Assembly (NCBI GenBank): GCA_019426215.1
Contig: CM033391.1
Coordinates: forward strand, 7,738,708 to 7,802,707
Direction: 5' to 3'
DNA: 64,000 nucleotides
Source: Buddleja alternifolia
Taxonomy: Eukaryota > Streptophyta > Magnoliopsida > Lamiales > Scrophulariaceae
Translations under genes and position numbers: made by a program
Part shown: positions 19,610-31,256 of the stretch, piece by piece
Position numbering within the stretch: position 1 is the stretch's first letter
Layout of the letters: each line of letters opens with the position of its first letter
The notes under the pieces: generated by a model
Database searches by the model: none
Seen by the model: the letters and a program-made list of their open reading frames with translations, nothing else
What the model was told of the DNA's origin: nothing

Positions 19610-21205
19610 GTGATGGTGGATGTCGACGCTTCAAGATGGCGAGAAGCAATGGAAACAGAGATGGACTCTATGCAATTGAACCAAGTCAGGACTTTGGTAG
19701 ATCCTCCTGAAGATATCAAACCTATAGGATGTAAGTGGATCTACAAAAGAAAGATAGGTAGCGATGGCAAGGTTGACACCTTAAAAGTCAGACTCATAGC
19801 AAAAGTTTATAGTCAAAGAGAAGGAATTGACTATCAAGAAACCTTTTCGCCCGTGGCCATGCTAAAGTCCATCCGAATACTATTGTCCATAGTTGCATAC
19901 TCATATTATGAGATATGGCAGATGAATGTCAAAACGGCTTTTCTAAATGAATTCCTCTAAGAGGACATCTATATGGAACAGCCAAAAGGTTTTGTATCTG
20001 AGACCGTTATCCATAAAGTATGTATAATTGAGAGGTCCATATATGGTTTCAAGCAAGCATCTAGAAGCTGGAATCTTCATTTTGATGAAGTAGTAAAGGG
20101 ATATGGCTTCATCAAGAATGAAGATGAACATGTGTCTACAAGAAGACTAGTGGGAGCAAGATCTCGTTCTTAGTACTATATGTGGATGATATCCTACTTA
20201 TAGGAAATGACGTGGGAATGTTCACCACTGTCAAGAAATGGCTTTCGAGTTTGTTTTTCATGAAAGACTTGGGAGAAGCGACATACATTCTAGGAATTCG
20301 TATCTATAGAGATAGAACAAATAGAATGATAGGTCTCTCCCAAGCCCTTTACTTAGAAAAGGTCCTAAAGAGGTTTAGGATGGATAATTCTAAGAAAGGG
20401 TTTTTTCCCATGAGGCATGGAGTACACTTATCCAAATCTATGTGTCCTCAAAGTGAGGAGGATAGAAAGGAGATGAGCAATGTACCCTACGCTTCTGCAG
20501 ATGGTAACCTGATGTATGTAATGTTGTGTACAAGACCTGATATAGTCTATGTTGTAAGCGTGGTGAGTTGATTTCAGGCAAACCCGGGAAAGGAACATTG
20601 AACAGCCCAAAGGTTTTGTCTATGAGACCGATATCCATAAAGTATGTAAACTTGAGAGGTCTATATACGGTCTCAAGCAAGCATCTAGAAGCTGGAATCT
20701 TCATTTTAATGAAGTAGTAAAGGGATATGGCTTCATCAAGAACGAAGATGAACCCTATGTCTACAAGAAGACTAGTGGGAGCAAGATTTCGTTCTTAGTA
20801 CTATATGTGGATGATATCCTGCTTATAGGAAATGACGTGGGAATGTTCACCACTGTCAAGAAATGGCTTTCGAGTACGTTTTCCATGAAAGACTTGGGAG
20901 AAGCGGCATACATTCTAGGAATTTGTATCTATAGAGATAGAACAAATAGAATGATAAGTCCCTCCCAAGCCCTTTACTTAAAAAAGGTCCTAAAGAGGTT
21001 TAGGATGGACAATTCTAAGAATAGGTTTCTTCCTATGAGGCATGGAATACACTTATCCAAATTTATGTGTCCTCAAAGTGAGGAAGATAGAAAGGGATGA
21101 GCAATGTACCCTACACTTCTGCAGTTAGTAGCCTGATGTATGCAATGTTGTGTATAAGACCTGACATAGCCTATGTTGTAAGCGTGGTGAGTCGATTTCA
21201 GGCAA
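19610..21205 (+). pseudogene. Reverse transcriptase region, with a duplicated palm segment
   Basis: The RT start (GCKWIYKRKIGSDGK) opens at 19610-19960, followed by a stop after FLNEFL. It continues MEQPKGFVSE at 19973, shifts frame before the catalytic LYVDDILLIGND (20173-20211), and then is open to 20571. A second copy of the same segment follows from 20600, again with YVDDILLIGND (near 20799-20833). Reverse transcriptases of this family normally have one palm, so this is a post-insertion duplication. Confidence 0.8.
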
Positions 21206-21223
21206 ACCCGAGAAAGAAACATT
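19976..21223 (+). repeat. 624 bp tandem duplication within RT
   Basis: Unit 1 runs 19976-20599 (GAACAGCCAAAAGGTTTTG) and unit 2 runs 20600-21223 (GAACAGCCCAAAGGTTTTG). The units share the junction GAACATT and the whole interval including the YVDD box. They differ by scattered substitutions. Confidence 0.9.
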
Positions 21224-21453
21224 AGATAATAGTGAAGAATATCCTAAAGTATCTCAAAAGAACTAAGGATATGATTCTCATCTATGGAGGTGGAGACCTG
21301 AAGATGGAAGGTTACACTGACTCAAACTTTCAGTCTGACGTTAATGACCGAAAATCCACTTCAAGGTTTGTTTTCACGCTTAATGGTAGGGCGATGTCTT
21401 GAAAAAGATCCAAGCAAAGCACAACCGCGGATTCCACCACTGAAGCAGAATAT

Positions 21454-21789
21454 GTGGCAGCCTCAGAGGCAGCTAAAGAAGTTGTTTGGATGAGAAAGTT
21501 CCTTGGAGAACTTGAAGTGATTCCTAGTGCACAGCTCCCGTTACCACTTTATTGTGATAAAAATGGAGCAATAGCGCAAGCTAAGGAACCAAGGTCTCAT
21601 AACAAGTCTAAACATATTGAGAGAAGATTTCACATCATTAAAGAGATCGTTGGCAGTGGAGAGATAGCAGTGCAGAAAATAGCCTCAGCTGACAATGGAG
21701 CTGACCCGTTCACCAAACCACTACCTCTGGTTGTTCTGGACCGACACCTGGAAGAGACGCGTATAAGATACCACAATGAGTGGCACTGA
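21454..21789 (+). pseudogene. RNase H C-terminal part of the large copia element
   Basis: This open frame ends at TGA 21787-21789. It carries the copia RNase H end: residues LPLYCDKNGAIAQAKEP and SKHIERRFHIIKE, then ADNGADPFTKPLP, the classic last motif of copia polyproteins. The segment between 21206 and 21453, holding the first RNase H residues, is out of frame and contains stops. Confidence 0.8.
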
Positions 21790-21790
21790 G

Positions 21791-21804
21791 TGCAAGTGGG
21801 AGAT
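21791..21804 (+). other. Polypurine tract before the 3' LTR
   Basis: TGCAAGTGGGAGAT precedes the LTR start at 21805. AAGTGGGAGAT is the usual second-strand primer type in copia elements. Confidence 0.7.
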
Positions 21805-23596
21805 TATTAGGATTATGCCCTTAGATGCCATAAAGGATAGAATGACAAGGCATCTTTCTTGTAATGAACTTATTTGATATTTATACAAAGGCATTATTTA
21901 GTTTTTACTTAAATCTTATATGTATCTATAAGTTGTGTAAACCGTTTTGTCCATGTTTTCAGTGCGATCTCTCTACTTCCTATGGGATAGGAAGATTGGC
22001 ACTAGAGAGATCGATCTTGATTACTTAAACTCGTTCGCAAGTAATATAAAGTCTTTAATGGACAAATGAAGACTTAGAACACTTGTACAAGCTTAGCTCT
22101 AACATGGGAGTGTCAGTCGACTACCATGGGATGGTAGGATCTTAAGATTGTAGGCACATCAGTGGAACTGATATGCTCGAACACGACTCGCATCGATTCT
22201 GTCACATGGGTTTTCACTCTGTGACTGTCAATGATAGAACTGATTATGCGTAATAGGTATAAATGAACCTTTGACCTGAAGTATCAGGCTGAAGATGCAC
22301 TTGTGACGTCAAGTATTTCATTAGAGTAGTTAGACCCAATTCACCCATTGGTGGGGTCGACCTCGAAATGCGGTTTGATGGGCAAGTGGTAGTCTTAGCT
22401 GATATCTAACATGGGATTTGTTCTCTCATAAGTGAGTGAGAAAGTACCCTATGTGATTATAGATAAATAGAGATCAAAGTCTTTGGCCAAGCAAAAAGAG
22501 ATGATTGCGCGAGGCACTAAATCGATCTCAATGATCTCGTATAATTATAATTAATACATATGGTCAAGTCCAATGAGTTTGACATAATAATGACTCTCAC
22601 TTGACTGGGGTACGTAAACAAAGGGTTTACACTTATACGGTATTTACGACTGGAAGGTTGTGGAATGATTCAATCATTCGATTTCGTTTGGGTTACGAAG
22701 TGGGTCATGTGACTGTTTAGGTGTTACCCACTTTCTTTGGTTTCCTCTCATTGCAAAACGAAACGAACCTAAAGATTCGCGCTAAAGGATTGATAAAGAA
22801 AAATGAAAAAAGGAGTTTCTATTTTTCTTCTAGGAATTTTAATTTATTTGATAATTTAAATAATTAATTATTCATTAGATGAAATAATTAATTATAAAGA
22901 TAAGATTAATGTCAATTAATTTTCTAATGAAATAAATTAATGAGTTAATTTATCTAATTAATTTAATTGTTTAATTTATTTATTTATTTGTTGGATATAA
23001 TAAATTATTGATTAAATAGATAATTAATTAAAACAAAAGAAGCCACAAGCATAGTATTGGGCGTCCATGAGGACGCCTATTAGGTCCAGTGGGGCGTCCA
23101 TAAGGATGCCCAACATACAAGGTATCTTTTGTTTGTTTTGGTCAATAAGTCATGAGATATAAAAGGAGTCTTTGACTTAAAACAAGACAAATACTTTCAT
23201 AACTCTCCTAGAAAGAAAAGAAGAAAAAATCCTCCTCCCTCTCTCTATACTAGCCGTCGCCCCTTAGAGAAAAATAAGTGAGAATTTTTCGTCAATCAAT
23301 CAGTGCGTGATAATTTAGAGGCAGCGTAATTTCATTGTTCGGATCAAATTCAAGAAAGTAAACGAATTCAAGAATTGAAGATTACACAAGGATTGAAGAA
23401 ATCAAGACTTCATCAATTCGAGTTTTAGAGGTGGAATCGGATTCTCCAACCACTTCGCTTCAACAAGTAAGTAGCTATTTGTTACGCTGATTAATAGATT
23501 TGAATATGCGAATCAAAGAATTTAAACTTTGGGTTTTTAAATTATAATTTTGAAATCCTTCCGCTGCCTTTATTTGATTTTTCGCGAAACCCAACA
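21805..23596 (+). mobile_element. 3' LTR of the large copia element
   Basis: It starts TATTAGGATTATGCCC, ends CGCGAAACCCAACA and is followed by the target duplication ACATA. The last 255 bp plus this flank are duplicated at 479-737. Confidence 0.9.
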
Positions 23597-25129
23597 ACAT
23601 AGTGGCTCTCGAAATCTGTAGTTTCGGGTGATTTCAACCCAACCCACATATACAGATATATATGCGTGAGGGTTACACCATCACGTATGCATGTGATGGT
23701 AGAGATCATTCTAAAACCCCTAATCCCGACTACTCCAAGTATGGCCCATTCTTTCCTTTTTGAGTTGATTTATGGAATGCTATACGTCGAGAACAATTAC
23801 ATTAATTTATCCAAAATTAAAAGGTAGTTTAAGTGATATAAAAATAATTAAAAAAATTCAAAGTTATTATACATTTGATCCTACTTCTTAGCTTTCGGAC
23901 AAAATTGATCCCATGAGCATTAATGCTTTGTTAATTCTGATAATTTTATCAAAGAAAATATCATCTCAAAGACACGTGAAGTATTCTGCCTTTGAGAAAG
24001 GCACATAAATTCTTCAACGGGTATTTCACATGCATTTTTTATCAAATGGCAGTTATTCATCTTTTCTTGAAGTTCTCACATACATTTTATGTAAGTCTTT
24101 CTCACTGAGCTGGTAGAATAAACTGTCACGTGACACTCATATTGCCATGTTCGTCCGTAAATTAATAGCGTGGGTCATTTGTGCAAAACTCAAAAATATT
24201 GGGACCAAAGGTGTTCACCAATGTAGGATTAGAAAATACAATTTGGCCTATATGCTATATAATTTATATAAAATTTATTATAAACGAGCAATTTAAAACT
24301 ACATACGAATCACTCCTCATTTCGAAGAGTTACTATAACAATTGATATTTCTGTCTTATATTTTAATTCTTTACAATTCAGTCTTAGCTTGTAAAAATGT
24401 CTCGCACGACTGAAAGAAAAGGACGATACACAACTTAATTAATATAGCTTTTTCTCATGGCAATTAAAGGATTATTGAGATTTGATCCACATCCTCCATA
24501 TGAAATTAGCCAGGTGAGTATCACATAATTATAATGTATGTTGATTTATTGTGAAAAACTCGTATAAAGACATTTAAAAGCTTCAAACAGAGAGAAACGC
24601 CCATCATTTATGGTGAGAATTAGAAATAACTCATGTGAATGTGCTCTCTACTGTATGAATTTCGATGAGTTGTTTATTTCAAAAATAGGCGGGCTACATT
24701 TAGTTGTACACTTTTCCTTTAGAACGGGAAGAAAAGTGCATGACCTCACGCATGGACGAAGCGGGATTCTGATGGTGGCACCCGTTCTCCGTTATCTTTG
24801 AGCTAGAAAAAGAGTTTGTCTTATAACTTTTTGATATTCAAAATTTTGTCCCCCAAACCATTTGTGGCCAACTATGTCCAAAGTCCTCAGACCTTAATCC
24901 CTTGCCCAATGCGACAAAAAATGCAATTCCATGTCAACTTCTATAGTTCTATTCCTCACATTGGCTTCAAGAACACGAACTAAAGTTTTCTTTTAAAGTC
25001 CTATTTAACCATACCCAAATCAATCATGAGGCGAAAGGATTTATAAAATACAATCATTCCCAACAGTAACACAAATGGATTTACAAATTACAAGTATATT
25101 CTCAATCATAAAACAAAATGGGTATATAA

Positions 25130-25711
25130 GACCCCGATTGGATGGGATGTTGTTTCCATTTCTCGATTTTTTAGAGTTTTTTTTCATCAAAAATGTATAT
25201 GTTTGACATCTCCCAAAAAAATACTACACACATTTCTCAGAAAAAAATCTCAAATTTCTTTGAAAAATGGACATTTCTCTCAAAAAAATTTCAAAAAGTC
25301 AAAATTTTACTATTCATGATTAGACAGTTCACCCAATAATTAAAAGTACTTTATCCGCTAATATCTTGATATAATCATCAAAATAATCACATATCTTTAT
25401 TTGAAATTATGTAAACTACGAAATAAGATCCACTTTGCATATTTTTTGATATCTTAATAAATGAGTTTAGCTTAAATATATTAAATATTCTTACAAAAAC
25501 AAAACTCATCCATACTAATTTCCCACAAAAAAAAATTTTTTCTCCCAAAAAAAATATATCACATCACACTTAATCATTACACTTTTTTCTATCAAAAAAA
25601 CTCATCCAAACACACTTCCTCTTTCATATCTCTATTTTCTTAAAAATAATTTCTCTTACTTTATCTATGAAAAATGAAAAATTAAAAATAAACGTCCATC
25701 CAATCGGGCCC
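25130..25711. mobile_element. PIF/Harbinger (Tourist-like) MITE with verified empty site
   Basis: The left end GACCCCGATTGGATGG and the right end, inverted, GGGCCCGATTGGATGG are flanked by TAA at 25127-25129 and 25712-25714. Copies A and C have a single TAA here (GGGTATATAATTGATTTG), proving insertion into B. Length is 582 bp with no coding frame. Confidence 0.9.
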
Positions 25712-26233
25712 TAATTGATTTGAATTCTTAAGAGTTCTGTAACTCTAACCTTAGAATAACTATCAGCATATGAAATTTATAATATAAAAATGAATTATTA
25801 TGATTATATAAAATATAGATTAATTATCTAACTGATTTATGCGCGATTTATAATGTACGAATGATTAGAATTATATAAGATATGGCAACAAACACTCCAA
25901 TAATTCTTAATCCAAAAAGAGTCACATTTCAAAATAAAAAATTAAGTAAACATTTAACTTGAAGGGGTTTTATAAATACTATATATAAAATGTTTCCACC
26001 AAAATACAATGTTTAAATTAACCAAACTAGATACCTTCTGAAATATTCCAACTACAAATCACCTATTCATGCATCTAATATATATATATATATACATACA
26101 TATACATATATATATCTACAATTATAACATACAATCTCTACTACTTTATTACAAATCGCATAAACCCCTATTACAAACTCAGAATCGTCCCCACATAAAG
26201 TTAGGGTTTCATCAAATAACATAAAAATCAAGT

Positions 26234-26497
26234 TCAAAAAGCAGCATGATGAGAACAGTTCTGAAGCAGTGAATTAAGAACCAATTTCTTGGACAAATTA
26301 AAAACAAAAGGAGACATGATTTGTAAGAACCAATACTTGATGTTCATCAAATCAACTTCATGATTAGTATTATCTTCTTGCGCTTCTGATTCATCTTCTT
26401 TAATTGTCTCGAGCTTCGGAGAATGAGAAGGTCTCTGAGGTAACAATACCAACGACGGCGCCACCTCCACGCAATGCACGATCTTCTTCGCCGCCAT
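26234..26497 (-). CDS. Small protein of unknown function, copy B
   Basis: This is an 87-residue paralogue of the product at 3192-3494. The N-terminus (MAAKKIVHCVEVAPS) and the stretch RPSHSPKLETIKEDESEAQED are identical. Eleven codons are missing in the middle and two near the C-terminus, always whole codons. The hydrophobic segment YWFLQIMSPFVFNLSKKLVL is retained with changes. A TATA-like box near 26622 would serve the minus strand. Function unknown. Either copy could be the functional one. Confidence 0.6.
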   Translation of the reverse strand: MAAKKIVHCVEVAPSLVLLPQRPSHSPKLETIKEDESEAQEDNTNHEVDLMNIKYWFLQIMSPFVFNLSKKLVLNSLLQNCSHHAAF

Positions 26498-26955
26498 TTG
26501 CAGTCGCCGGAGAACTATACGACGTCGTTGCTTTGTGTAAAAGAGTTTTGAAAATAAATCAACAAAGAAGAATGATTATTTATTATTTTTCTCGGGTTGG
26601 AAATGGGAATAATATAATCGTGTGGTTTAAATAGGGAAAAGATGTGTTGAAAAATATCTAAGTTTTTTTTTTTTTATAAGAGAAAAATATCTTCTTCTAA
26701 GTTGAGAAGAGGAGAGATCTAAATCATGGAATTGGTAATGGCCACATGTCAGACATGGAAATAAATACCAACATTAGATGTTATACACGTCTGTTTCATG
26801 GAAATAGATTTTTTTGGGTTACATTCATGAAAAATAGATGCCATCTTACAAGTTTTGGTATTTTATTGATGTGATGACTCACATATATTTCTAAAAAAAT
26901 TGGCACACTTAATTGGTTCTAGAAGTTTCTCTTGATTACTCAAATGAGAGGAAAA

Positions 26956-27290
26956 TGCTAATCAGTTTGATTCAGACGATCCTAAGTATATTTTATAAAA
27001 TGATCAATCATGCGACAGTATAATACACTCATCTTATAAAATACACTTGATTGAGATCGAATCGAAAGCGAGCTAAAACTTACCCACAAATAGAAGTTGT
27101 ATATTCAGGCGTAATCAACTCCAAATAAATTTTTATGCCCTAAAGACATTTGACAACATTTTCCAGTCCAAAATATCTATTCCATTGATTTTTATTAAAT
27201 AAAAACCAGTTAATAAATTTTCATATTTATGTCCTTAACTTTCTAAGTGAAGAGGTAATTTGTGATATGTGTTTCGTAAGTATTTGTTAT
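26956..27290. other. Intergenic, nothing recognised
   Basis: AT-rich sequence with no open frame, repeat or element end that I can support. Confidence 0.6.
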
Positions 27291-27363
27291 TTATACGGTT
27301 AAAAGCAGTAACTCACATGCATTTTTCGAGATTTAGCACTTTTTTATGCAAACTTTTTTTTTT

Positions 27364-27593
27364 ATACTTTTTTATCTCAACTTTACGGATTTTACACTTT
27401 TCTGTATATTAACATATATAGGTCAAATAAAAAAAAAAATTACACATTTTTATCCAAATTTTTCTTCTTCTTTTTTTGACATTTTTTTATCTCACCCCGT
27501 CGCATGTGTTGAAATTACAGCGAAATATTTTGTCAAAATAAGCTAATATATAAGAAAGTGTAAAACCCGTAAAGTTGAGATAAAAAATTGTAT
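27364..27593. repeat. Inverted repeat, probable MITE core
   Basis: The arms 27364-27411 and 27544-27593 are near-complementary (TTATCTCAACTTTACGG against its complement CCGTAAAGTTGAGATAA). Weaker pairing extends outward to about 27301 (AAAAGCAGTAACTCAC) and 27640 (inverted AAAAGACAATAATTCAC), which suggests a foldback MITE of about 340 bp. No clean target duplication was found. Confidence 0.55.
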
Positions 27594-27649
27594 AAGAAAA
27601 TATCAAAATTCAAAAAGTTCGGGTGAATTATTGTCTTTTCCGCTTATTT

Positions 27650-29287
27650 CTATATAATTTTAGTAATTTTCTCCATATTTGGTATTTTCATTTCCGAGCA
27701 ACCTAAAGCTTGAAGATGAGGTTGATCAGTTGTTGCATAACTATCATTTTTCATAGAATTGATTTTGATTCAACAAGAATTATTGGAGTTATCAGGTTAT
27801 TAGTCTAGGATTTATCTTTTTAAACATAGGAATTCTTTCTGAAGTGGCATGGGCTAACATAGCATAGGGATCCCATTGGAGTTGGGACCCAAACGAGACT
27901 TGGGCTTTTATTACTTGGTTCGTATTCGCGATTTATTTACATACTAAAACGATAAATTTGGATCTCTACTTCGCCAAACTGCAGTTTTCTAATGCATAAA
28001 TGTCCAATCAAAGTTATAGGAAAGGTCAAACACACTCGGCAAAAATTGCACCGCAACAAACACATATTTTGATTTTTGAACGATCCAACGGGGACTGCAG
28101 TAAAGATCAAATCGGTACAGTGCGTATTTACAAGCTACTTATAATGTACGAATTGAAGATACTCACATTTGTTGTGCTTGTATTTAAGGATTAAGCATGC
28201 TTTAGTTAGCTGAGTCTATAAGTTAATTCAAAACATTCATGTGTGGCTGAACTTATAAATTATCTTGTTAAATATTTCGAAGTTTTATAAGATATTACAC
28301 AGTATATCGGTCAGAAATTTATAAACAACATTCATATGCTATCAGAATAATATAAGCTCTGAAAAAGCTAAGAGATTCCTTTCAAGAAGTCCCAAATATA
28401 TAAACCTTCTTTTTAGTCAGAGTGGCATCTACAAGTAACTGATAAGACAGGTGGAAGCAACAAGAAAGCCTATAAAATCTACAAATACAGCGCGCCTACG
28501 TGCAACTGATCATTAGTCGAAATACACATTCTAGTGCACTGGAGTAAGCACAAGCATAAAATAAGAAACACGCTTACACCAACACGTCCATGGCATTGAG
28601 TGAGCTTCAATTGAACCTCTCTTCCAAGATATGATATTTACGATGAAGTATAATCCAGCATAAATGCCCAGAAAAGGAACGCATGAACAAACAAACCATT
28701 CAAACTAGAACAGAATTGGGGAAATACGTAAACCTCTTGAAAATAAAATTTCATTTTCACACATAATAATCATTCAACGATACATGAAGGGAACAAAAAA
28801 TCCAAGGTATATGCACCAATTGGTTGTATACTCGCATGAAACCAAAGAGAACTGGGAATAAAAACCAAGCTTCAACTTAGATAAATTCATAAAACTTCAT
28901 AAAAAAAAAAGGGAATTAGTTTTACACATTCAAATTATTTTAGGAAAAATTCAAGGCAGCCTAACTTCTTCCTAAAGTCTTTATGAGCACCTGCCATGCT
29001 TGTTCTCGAACTCGTACAACTTGAACAGTTATACTCGAGGACAAAGAATTTTGACATATTCTCGACTTACTGAAAAAAGATGCAGAACTCCAACTTCCTC
29101 ACCAGGAGAAGAGAAGAAAATACTTTCTAGCTTTCTTACGTAATTACCAAATAAAATGAGGGTTTACAACGTGTTTTGTGCCTGGCCATAGCGCTTCAAT
29201 GCACAACTTTGGGCGGGAGAAAATGGGTCTGGGAGCGGTCCAGTTTCAATATTATTTTACTTCCCTTTCGACTATTCCCCATATAAA
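27650..29287. other. Intergenic, downstream of RPL12; nothing recognised
   Basis: This stretch has mixed composition. 28340-29160 is somewhat less AT-rich and could include 3' non-coding sequence of an unseen transcript, but no credible coding frame or splice pattern could be made out on either strand. Confidence 0.4.
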
Positions 29288-29393
29288 CAAAAGAGTGCAT
29301 TTTTGTTATACTTTCCTTCTTTTTCTTCACTCCCTCTTATCAAAAGAGTGCATTTTTGTTATACTTTCCTTCTTATTCTTCACTCCCTCTTAT
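29288..29393 (+). repeat. 53 bp perfect-spaced tandem duplication
   Basis: Two units start CAAAAGAGTGCATTTTTG at 29288 and 29341 and differ by about one base. A recent local duplication. Confidence 0.9.
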
Positions 29394-29916
29394 ACGTTCA
29401 CATTGACCTCGACCTAACACAGCAACACCCAACATAGCATAAGAGCAACCAACAGAGCCACCAAATTGAATTTCCATGTCTATAAAAAGGCCATGAACAC
29501 TAATATCAAACCCCGTTTTCAATTAGTATATAACCTACACTGGCTGTGATGTTTTTCGTTTATTCGCTAATCCTTCAAACACATGATCCTATAATAAGTT
29601 CAAGCTCTGCAATAACTCTCACCACAGGATAAATGCTTCAAGCTCATTACTCCCTACACTCTAAACTAATTCAAAGCTCCAAATCAACAACCAAAATGCA
29701 TAAATCGAAACCCCAAACTAACGTCGAATACGAAACTAAAATTCAATAACACTAGTAATATCATTAACAGCATAATTTTTCTTAATGTTTCAACATCGCA
29801 TCAAAAAAACAAATCCTCAGAAGAGCATCCACCTCAAAACCATTCGTAAATTAAAAAACACAATCAATAACAAAAAAAAACTGAAATTAAATTAATTTCC
29901 AAACCTAACTCGCAGC

Positions 29917-30417
29917 TCAATCTAGCGGAACCTCGACATCTCCGTCGTTGATCTCCTGCTGCAAATCCTTCGGATCCTTTCCATCGACGGTGCAACCAAC
30001 GGAAACACAAGTACCGAGAATCTCCTTAACGGTTCCAGACAAATCCTTAGCCATAGATCTAGACCTCATGATCTTCGCTATCTCGATAACGTCGTCAAGC
30101 GAGATGTTGCCGTTATGCTTGATGTTCTTCGTCTTCTTACGGTCGCGCTCCGGCTCCTTGAGCGCCTTGATGACCAGAGCGGCGGCGGAGGGGACGACGG
30201 TGACCTTCGCCTGACGGTTTTGGACGGTGAGCTTGACGGTGACGCGGAGGCCCTTCCAGTCCTTGGCGGTCTCCTTGGCGATGTCTTCTCCGATTTTCTT
30301 TGGGGAGAGCCCGAGCGGACCGATCTTAGGGGCGAGCGAACTGGCGGCGCCGACTTCGCCGCCGGTGACGCGGACGAAGACGTCGATGACTTGGCTGGGA
30401 TCGAACTTCGGCGGCAT
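29917..30417 (-). CDS. RPL12: 60S ribosomal protein L12 (uL11)
   Basis: This is a 166-residue intronless frame, the usual length for plant L12. The N-terminal uL11 domain spans about residues 10-80, including the Pro-rich [18 protein letters not shown] loop. The C-terminal rRNA-binding domain (about 85-150) includes [12 protein letters not shown] and ends with the signature [13 protein letters not shown]. The acidic tail is [10 protein letters not shown]12 binds the GTPase-associated 28S rRNA with the P-stalk in the cytosolic large subunit. The start at 30417 fits the conserved MPPKFDPSQ. The promoter side shows a telo-box and site II motifs, typical of ribosomal protein genes. GC content is much higher than the surroundings. 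No breaks were seen. Confidence 0.97.
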   Translation of the reverse strand: MPPKFDPSQVIDVFVRVTGGEVGAASSLAPKIGPLGLSPKKIGEDIAKETAKDWKGLRVTVKLTVQNRQAKVTVVPSAAALVIKALKEPERDRKKTKNIKHNGNISLDDVIEIAKIMRSRSMAKDLSGTVKEILGTCVSVGCTVDGKDPKDLQQEINDGDVEVPLD

Positions 30418-30484
30418 TGTTGGCGGTGGCTAGGGTTTGAGAGTGTGGAAAAATTTGAATGTGAAAAATGTTGAATGTGATGAA

Positions 30485-30493
30485 TTAGGGTTT
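30485..30493 (-). promoter_or_regulatory. telo-box upstream of RPL12
   Basis: AAACCCTAA on the minus strand lies about 70 bp upstream of the ATG. Telo-boxes are common near transcription starts of plant ribosomal protein genes. A shorter AAACCCTAG lies at about 30430-30438 near the ATG. Confidence 0.75.
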
Positions 30494-30530
30494 TAGTGTT
30501 AGTTTGAGAGAGGGTGAAATGATCGGAGAA

Positions 30531-30582
30531 GGCCCAATTTGATGGTTTGGGCTTTTTATGAGAAATTTAAAATATAGCCCAT
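30531..30582 (-). promoter_or_regulatory. Cluster of site II (TGGGCC/T) elements of the RPL12 promoter
   Basis: TGGGCC lies on the minus strand at 30531-30536. TGGGCT lies in plus orientation at 30548-30553. TGGGCT lies on the minus strand at about 30577-30582. Site II motifs bind TCP factors and act with telo-boxes in growth-regulated genes. The third one lies in the target duplication of a SINE (30573-30585), so it was copied to 30817-30829. Confidence 0.7.
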
Positions 30583-30585
30583 TTT

Positions 30586-30816
30586 ACCGGTTGGTCTAGT
30601 AGCATTTACTACTCACTTTATGTGAGAGATCTTATATTCGAATTCAAATGATTACAAATTATGGTTCTTTCCTTTTTTTATGTAGTTAGTGAGTTTTTGT
30701 GGCTCAAAATTATAATTATCAATCCTGGTTTATCGGACTAGTTATTTAGGATATTCCCTTCGTCTTGAATTAGATATAAATATGTATATATATAGATAGA
30801 TATATATATATATATG
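30586..30816 (+). mobile_element. tRNA-derived SINE, diverged copy
   Basis: The 13 bp target duplication TATAGCCCATTTT lies at 30573-30585 and 30817-30829. The body matches the SINE at 31257-31453 (shared CACTTTATGTGAGAGATC and GGCTCAAAATTATAA). Box B is decayed (ATATTCGAATTC). The 3' end has turned into a TA-rich tail. It inserted about 170 bp upstream of the RPL12 start codon, at the edge of its promoter. Confidence 0.85.
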
Positions 30817-31256
30817 TATAGCCCATTTTGGGTTGGGCTCAAATTTTTCTTAGCGGGCTTCCTAATAAAGGATTTGATCTTTTGTTGGACTTGAAATTCA
30901 ATATTGAATACTTCGCATGTGACAACCAAATTTCATCACTTTAATGTAAGGCCCAGCCCAATGACATAGAGGTCATAGGTTCGTTCAATATTCCCTCCAA
31001 TGATTTGAATGTTTGTCTATTTATATATATGATAGTTCATAGTTGATATTTTTGTAATAGGAAATTATCGATTGATGATAATTAATTTGATATTTGTATT
31101 AATGATGATATCATTTCACTCAATTAATAATAATTAAGAATTGATTTTAGGAGGGTACGTTGGTTATTTTATAATAATATTCTGGGTCCGTATTTTAATT
31201 ATAAGTAGATAAATAGTTCTCTTATAAGATTAACTCTAAACACAACTTAGGGCAGA

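Larger units (their letters stand above)
10923..23596 (+). mobile_element. Large old copia element with captured host DNA
   Basis: LTRs lie at 10923-12705 and 21805-23596, with an initiator-Met PBS after the first and a purine tract before the second. The 5 bp duplication ACATA occurs at 10918-10922 and 23597-23601, so the two LTRs belong to one insertion event. The LTRs differ at about 25 of the first 205 bp by eye. Inside are a leader (12721-13589), host fragment C (13590-14490), a stretch of unknown origin (14491-17270) and degraded gag-pol (17275-21789). Total length is 12.7 kb. Confidence 0.85.
23597..26955. repeat. Segmental duplication copy B
   Basis: This is collinear with copy A (733-3890). 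It carries the B copy of the small gene and a private MITE at 25130-25711. Similarity fades after about 26955. Besides these features, 23602-25126 and 25715-26233 show only AT-rich non-coding sequence with a TA-rich microsatellite at 26077-26115. Confidence 0.9.

Noticed and set aside
30115..30474. Open frames antisense to RPL12
   Set aside because: Shadow frames caused by the GC-rich third positions of the ribosomal protein gene.
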